Shown here: positions 61,078-64,000 of the stretch, piece by piece
Layout of the letters: each line of letters begins with the position of its first letter
How positions within the stretch are numbered: the stretch's first letter is position 1
Made by a program: the position numbers and the translations under genes
From: Synechococcus sp. LA31
GTDB lineage: Bacteria > Cyanobacteriota > Cyanobacteriia > PCC-6307 > Cyanobiaceae
Length of the DNA: 64,000 nt
Direction of reading: 5' to 3'
Assembly (NCBI RefSeq): GCF_018502385.1
Contig: NZ_CP075523.1
Location: forward strand, 868,001 to 932,000
The notes under the pieces: model-generated
Database searches by the model: none
What the model was told of the DNA's origin: nothing
Seen by the model: only the letters and a program-made list of their open reading frames with translations

Positions 61078-61350
61078 TCACCAACGACCGCCACCACCGC
61101 CGGAAGCGGGGCGGGGCTCAGCTTTGTTGACGCGAATCATCCGGCCCATCCACTCCACGTTCTGGAGATCATCAATGGCCTTTTGCTCATCGCCTTCTGT
61201 GGCCATCTCCACAAAAGCGAATCCGCGCTTGCGGCCTGTGTCGCGGTCGAGGGGCAGGCTGCACTTACGCACAGCGCCGTACTCGGCGAACAGGCTCTGA
61301 AGGTCCTCCACTTCGGCATCGAAGGAGAGGTTGCCTACGTAAATCGTCAT
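61078..61350 (-). CDS. RNA-binding protein with one RRM domain and Gly-rich tail
   Basis: A 90-residue RRM protein. RNP2 is IYVGNLSF (residues 3-10), RNP1 is KRGFAFVEM (about 41-49), and the C-terminus ends in a short GGGGGRW tail. Cyanobacterial rbp genes encode cold- and light-regulated RRM proteins that affect mRNA stability and thylakoid transcript localisation. The long upstream gap (about 180 bp to the next gene) fits the long 5'-UTRs of these genes. It has a strong terminator. Confidence 0.93.
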   Translation of the reverse strand: MTIYVGNLSFDAEVEDLQSLFAEYGAVRKCSLPLDRDTGRKRGFAFVEMATEGDEQKAIDDLQNVEWMGRMIRVNKAEPRPASGGGGGRW

Positions 61351-61529
61351 GTAATCCGGAAAGGTATGAACCTGATTCGTTGAATGCCCTGAAGAAAGTT
61401 GCTGGCCGAGAGGTGAAATCCTTGGAACCCGCCGCCTGGTGAAGAAACCCGCTGAAGAGTGATCGTTGAATCTTCACCATCATAGACCATGGCGGTGGAC
61501 GGTATGGCAATCGCCCCACCTCAGGGGCC

Positions 61530-61778
61530 TCAGGCAGCTAGCAGGCTGGGATGGCGCAGGGTGCGCCATCCACCCGCGCGAGTGCTCACTTCGACCCCAA
61601 TGGCCCGTTGAGAGGACGAAGCCTGCTCTCCCAGCCAGGCTGTTGCATCACTGAGGGCGTCTTCCAGGGAGTCGTAGATGGAATCAAGCTGGGGATGCGC
61701 CTCAAAACTGGCATTGATCAGCCGATAGCGCTTGGCAATGGGCTCACGCAACTGAGCAATAAGCGTCCGATGTGCCAT
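61530..61778 (-). CDS. Conserved hypothetical protein
   Basis: An 82-residue protein starting MAHRTLIAQLREPIAKRYRLINASFEAHPQLDS and continuing YDSLEDALSDATAWLG. The frame is open another 22 codons upstream, but the Met at 61778 starts the folded part. Helical and charged with a short Gly/Arg-rich end; no family recognised. It lies between the RRM gene and the ferredoxin gene, on the minus strand. Confidence 0.6.
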   Translation of the reverse strand: MAHRTLIAQLREPIAKRYRLINASFEAHPQLDSIYDSLEDALSDATAWLGEQASSSQRAIGVEVSTRAGGWRTLRHPSLLAA

Positions 61779-61971
61779 CAACGGTCGTTCGAGTCTGATG
61801 AACCGTTGCAGAAATGTCAGACATGGATCTGTGTCAAGGGACACCCTGCAGGCATGTGATCGAACGCCCCCCCACCGCGTGTGATCAAGCCATGCGGCTC
61901 AGCTGGTAGTGGGCAGCACATGCAACCTGACCCCACACGCGCAACATTGAACCCAATGCCCTCAACCACTC

Positions 61972-62256
61972 ATGGCCACCTACACGATCACACTGGAAGC
62001 CGGCATAAGCTTCAGCTGCGCCGATGACGCCTACATCCTCGATGCAGCGGATGAACAGGGAATCGACCTTCCATATTCTTGCCGCGCTGGAGCCTGCAGC
62101 AGCTGCGCAGGCAAATTGATCAGCGGCAAGGTGGATCAGCGCGACCAGTCTTACCTCGACGACGATCAGATCAGCCAGGGCTACGCGCTGTTGTGTGTGA
62201 GCTACCCACTGGGCGACTGCACCATTCGCCCCAATGCCGAAGAAGAGCTGATCTGA
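61972..62256 (+). CDS. petF: Plant-type 2Fe-2S ferredoxin
   Basis: A 94-residue ferredoxin with the cluster ligands in [14 protein letters not shown] and the distal cysteine in [12 protein letters not shown]. It carries the usual acidic surface ([29 protein letters not shown]) for docking to photosystem I and FNR. Start ATG 61972 ([14 protein letters not shown]). The extra cysteine in SFSCADDA and at the C-terminus (GDC) are not cluster ligands. It is the only ferredoxin in the window. Confidence 0.93.
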   Translation: MATYTITLEAGISFSCADDAYILDAADEQGIDLPYSCRAGACSSCAGKLISGKVDQRDQSYLDDDQISQGYALLCVSYPLGDCTIRPNAEEELI

Positions 62257-62321
62257 ACAACACACGCTTCTGTAACGGTTGCTACGAGCGTTGGGATTAG
62301 TCGCTCCATAGGGTCAGTTTC

Positions 62322-62486
62322 ATGCAGACACCCAAGGAACGCTCCCCGGCAGCCTTACCGCGGAGCATCGCCGTCGAAGTGGCACAGTTCATGCAGGCAA
62401 CGGCCGAGGGGGAGGCCGCGATACGGCTACCGCAGCGGCGAACACACGACCCAAGCTTCGTGGGCTACCGCACAACCAGCTGGTAA
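62322..62486 (+). CDS. Small hypothetical protein overlapping the MIF remnant
   Basis: A 54-residue frame, MQTPKERSPAALPRSIAVEVAQ, then MQATAEGEAAIRLPQRRTHDPSFVGYRTTSW, with a clean ATG and stop. It runs antisense into the last 60 bp of the truncated tautomerase gene. The sequence is balanced and charged, so coding is plausible, but with the neighbouring remnant it may also be fortuitous. Confidence 0.45.
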   Translation: MQTPKERSPAALPRSIAVEVAQFMQATAEGEAAIRLPQRRTHDPSFVGYRTTSW

Positions 62487-62735
62487 GAGGCTGATCAGAT
62501 TGCAAAGGGCAGCGCTCATCGCAGCAGGATTTAGCGCTCCAATCGACTTCAGTTGCACAAACACGCTGAGCTCGGTGCTAAAGCCAAAGGTCATCAGCAC
62601 AGCGGTATCGAGCATGGTCATCACTGACGGCTCAGGCTTGACCGTTTGCTGAGCCAGTGCGGAGGAAATCTCCTTGAGCAAACCTTGAGCGTTGTCCACT
62701 GATGGACGTGACATGCATACGGTGATCAGAGGCAT
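62427..62735 (-). pseudogene. MIF/phenylpyruvate-tautomerase-like gene, C-terminus lost
   Basis: The first 80 codons read like macrophage migration inhibitory factor homologues of picocyanobacteria: start MPLITV with the catalytic Pro after processing, KPEPSVM and LKSIGALNPAAMSAALCNLIS. Normal members continue about 30 more residues (the segment starting with a Gly-Ile-Pro and ending in a Phe-rich tail); here the frame instead reads unrelated LLPAGCAVAHEAWVVCSPLR to a stop. Several conserved residues also differ (for example TV instead of TGK). I read it as a truncated remnant. Confidence 0.75.
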
Positions 62736-62764
62736 CGGAGCGAGGTTCTCTTGCTAAAGCTGCT

Positions 62765-63286
62765 ATGAATCAACCGTTGCAGACGCTATTGGGTGTGATG
62801 TTGTTGGGCTGGGCACTCCCTCTACGGGCCGACAGCACGCAGGCCTACTGCCAGCTCAGCCGCCACGACCACACGCTCACGGTAGAAGCCGGCCCATGCA
62901 ATTTCAGCCAGCGGCAAGGCAACGCATCGGTGATGTTGAACGGGATCACCTATCACTTTGCCTCCGATGTGCAAGGCAAAACCTACCAGCGGAGTGCAAG
63001 CACAGAAGGCATCCGCTTTAACCGCGAAGGGGAGTACACCCTGACTGTTCTGTGGCGGATCGGCTATGCCTGTGGTGAAGCGATCCAGAAACCTGTATCC
63101 GCGGTCTTTTTGAACAACACCCAACCCCCGCGCGTTGATCTAGCCGTGGGCGATCAGCATGTGTTGCTGTTGCGGGCGCTCTCTGGCAGCGGCGCCCGCT
63201 ATACCGGCCAAGGGGTTGAACTCTGGGAGCACCAGGGCAGCACCCAGATTAACTGGTTTGGAACCAAACTCACCTGCACCAACTAG
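62765..63286 (+). CDS. Exported protein with a C-terminal MliC (lysozyme-inhibitor) domain
   Basis: A 173-residue protein with a signal peptide (residues 1-22, LLGVMLLGWALPLRA). The first mature half has SRHDHTLTVEAGPCNFSQRQGNASV, a pattern seen N-terminal to MliC domains in other cyanobacteria. The second half (about 98-172: YACGEAIQKPVSAVFLNNTQPPRVDL, LSGSGARYTGQGVELWEHQGSTQIN) matches MliC, which inhibits c-type lysozymes. It could protect peptidoglycan from predator or host lysozyme. Its start is 30 bp from the divergent MIF remnant. Confidence 0.75.
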   Translation: MNQPLQTLLGVMLLGWALPLRADSTQAYCQLSRHDHTLTVEAGPCNFSQRQGNASVMLNGITYHFASDVQGKTYQRSASTEGIRFNREGEYTLTVLWRIGYACGEAIQKPVSAVFLNNTQPPRVDLAVGDQHVLLLRALSGSGARYTGQGVELWEHQGSTQINWFGTKLTCTN

Positions 63287-63314
63287 CAAGCTGGATTGGT
63301 GGTTCCTAGACGAT

Positions 63315-64000
63315 TTACAAGGTGAATTCACCTCCCATGGCGAGGATGCTATCAACTGATCGGTCGCCGATGAACTCGAGGTGAGCCATGAACAACGATC
63401 CGGTTACCACGGAGTCAACGCCTTCCAGGTAAAGGAGATCTTCAGTGCCATAGAACTGCTGCAACCCCTTTGATGGTCTCGAAAGTTTGTAGTTAGCATC
63501 TGGCAGTAGCTCCAGTCGATCGCGTTGACCTGATCCAAAGTCAATCAGGCCATCGCCAGCAAAACTGCCCTGAATGGTGCACACATCAGCGCCCGCACCC
63601 AGGTCAATCCGGCCATCGTTACGCACTGCCAGAGCACCTGCAGGTGCCGCTGCTAATAGTTGATCACCCCCACCATTGAGATCGATACGACCGTTTTTCC
63701 GATTGATCAGACCGACGACATCAGCATCCGCTTGGTGCATGGAAGCCAACCCATCGCGCATCGCATCGATAAAGCTGCCATACCCAGGAAGGAATGAGAG
63801 GCCAGTGAGCTGAAGCTCCGTTGCTTCTGCGTTCGCCTGCAAGGCAGAGGCGATCAGTTGATCAGCGCTGTTGTTCCTGCTGATCAGCCTGCCGCGTTGA
63901 TCCACTCCAACACGTCCGCCGGCTCCCCACACCAGCAAGCCATCACCAGCACTGCCATTGGAGTGAATCAAGCCTGTATTGAGCAGGCCGGTGACACCCG
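63315..64000 (-). CDS. Repeat-rich protein with beta-roll-like motifs (5' end beyond right edge)
   Basis: The frame is open to the last base, so the N-terminus is missing; at least 225 C-terminal residues are visible. Repeated short units such as NGRIDLNGGGDQLLA, NDGRIDLGAGADVCTIQ and SFAGDGLIDFGSGQRDRLEL, with Gly-Asp pairs, resemble calcium-binding beta-roll (RTX-like) or beta-helix repeats. A putative start at 63971 (TTG) also exists but is inside the repeat. The C-terminus ends with SVDSILAMGGEFTL. It is likely secreted or surface-exposed. Confidence 0.6.
   Translation of the reverse strand, partial: GVTGLLNTGLIHSNGSAGDGLLVWGAGGRVGVDQRGRLISRNNSADQLIASALQANAEATELQLTGLSFLPGYGSFIDAMRDGLASMHQADADVVGLINRKNGRIDLNGGGDQLLAAAPAGALAVRNDGRIDLGAGADVCTIQGSFAGDGLIDFGSGQRDRLELLPDANYKLSRPSKGLQQFYGTEDLLYLEGVDSVVTGSLFMAHLEFIGDRSVDSILAMGGEFTL

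Overview
The window comes from a picocyanobacterium of the Synechococcus/Cyanobium group. The evidence is a GC-rich, tightly packed, bidirectional gene layout together with cyanobacterial or photosynthetic genes: psaK, petN, a plant-type 2Fe-2S ferredoxin, thf1/psb29, a Psb32-like TPM protein, FtsH, a cyAbrB regulator, cofH, dxs, and several small DUF families typical of cyanobacteria (DUF1830, DUF2103, DUF2256, DUF2499, DUF3593). I recognise no rRNA, tRNA, CRISPR array, transposase or prophage. The assignment rests on gene content, not on a marker-gene tree.

Layout. 1-8.1 kb: the end of an MscS channel, rpmB, an exported peroxiredoxin, a C39-like peptidase that looks frameshifted, csaB, a PAS-only protein, a DUF1400 alpha/beta hydrolase and a run of small minus-strand hypotheticals. 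8.5-17.2 kb: two plus-strand operons. The first is a small protein, a PPC-glutaredoxin fusion, an unknown protein, a rhomboid and a metallopeptidase. The second is the pyrF-pyrE fusion, a lipoprotein, an ABC ATPase and two ABC-2 permeases, with every junction overlapping. 17.2-24.3 kb: a NahK-like sugar kinase overlapping a DOMON-like gene, the DUF2499/DUF3593 pair, psaK, and an FAD oxidoreductase overlapping dxs. 24.4-30.9 kb: ilvA, scpB, yggT, a MazG-like gene, pyk with a MacB-like permease, and DUF1830.

31-38 kb is a proteostasis and photosynthesis neighbourhood: ftsH, DUF2256, clpP and thf1, then a minus-strand operon led by the very short petN (33 aa) and running through a 63-aa membrane protein, cofH and a 421-aa unknown, with clpS divergent from petN. 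38.3-40.4 kb is gene-poor and looks accessory: an SMP-30 lactonase-like gene, a lone ribbon-helix-helix protein and a small membrane protein. 40.4-53.1 kb is housekeeping (purK, a sugar ABC permease, recQ, aroB, a MidA-type methyltransferase, a Psb32-like gene, a lambda-lysozyme-like enzyme, a glycosyltransferase, a phosphoesterase, nadA, class I aldolase), with a perfect 40-bp palindrome between recQ and aroB.

53.2-58.4 kb holds a three-gene DNA-repair operon: MBL-fold exonuclease, ATP-dependent DNA ligase and Lhr-type helicase. 59.3-60.1 kb holds an overlapping phosphoribosyltransferase and nucleoside deoxyribosyltransferase pair. The last 4 kb carry cyAbrB, an RRM RNA-binding protein, ferredoxin, a decayed MIF-like tautomerase gene, a MliC-domain exported protein and the 3' part of a repeat-rich protein running off the right edge. 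I did not find a clearly new defence or mobile system. The most notable signals are the PPC-glutaredoxin fusion, the pyrFE/ABC-exporter operon, the deoxyribosyltransferase pair, the petN-cofH operon and the palindrome.
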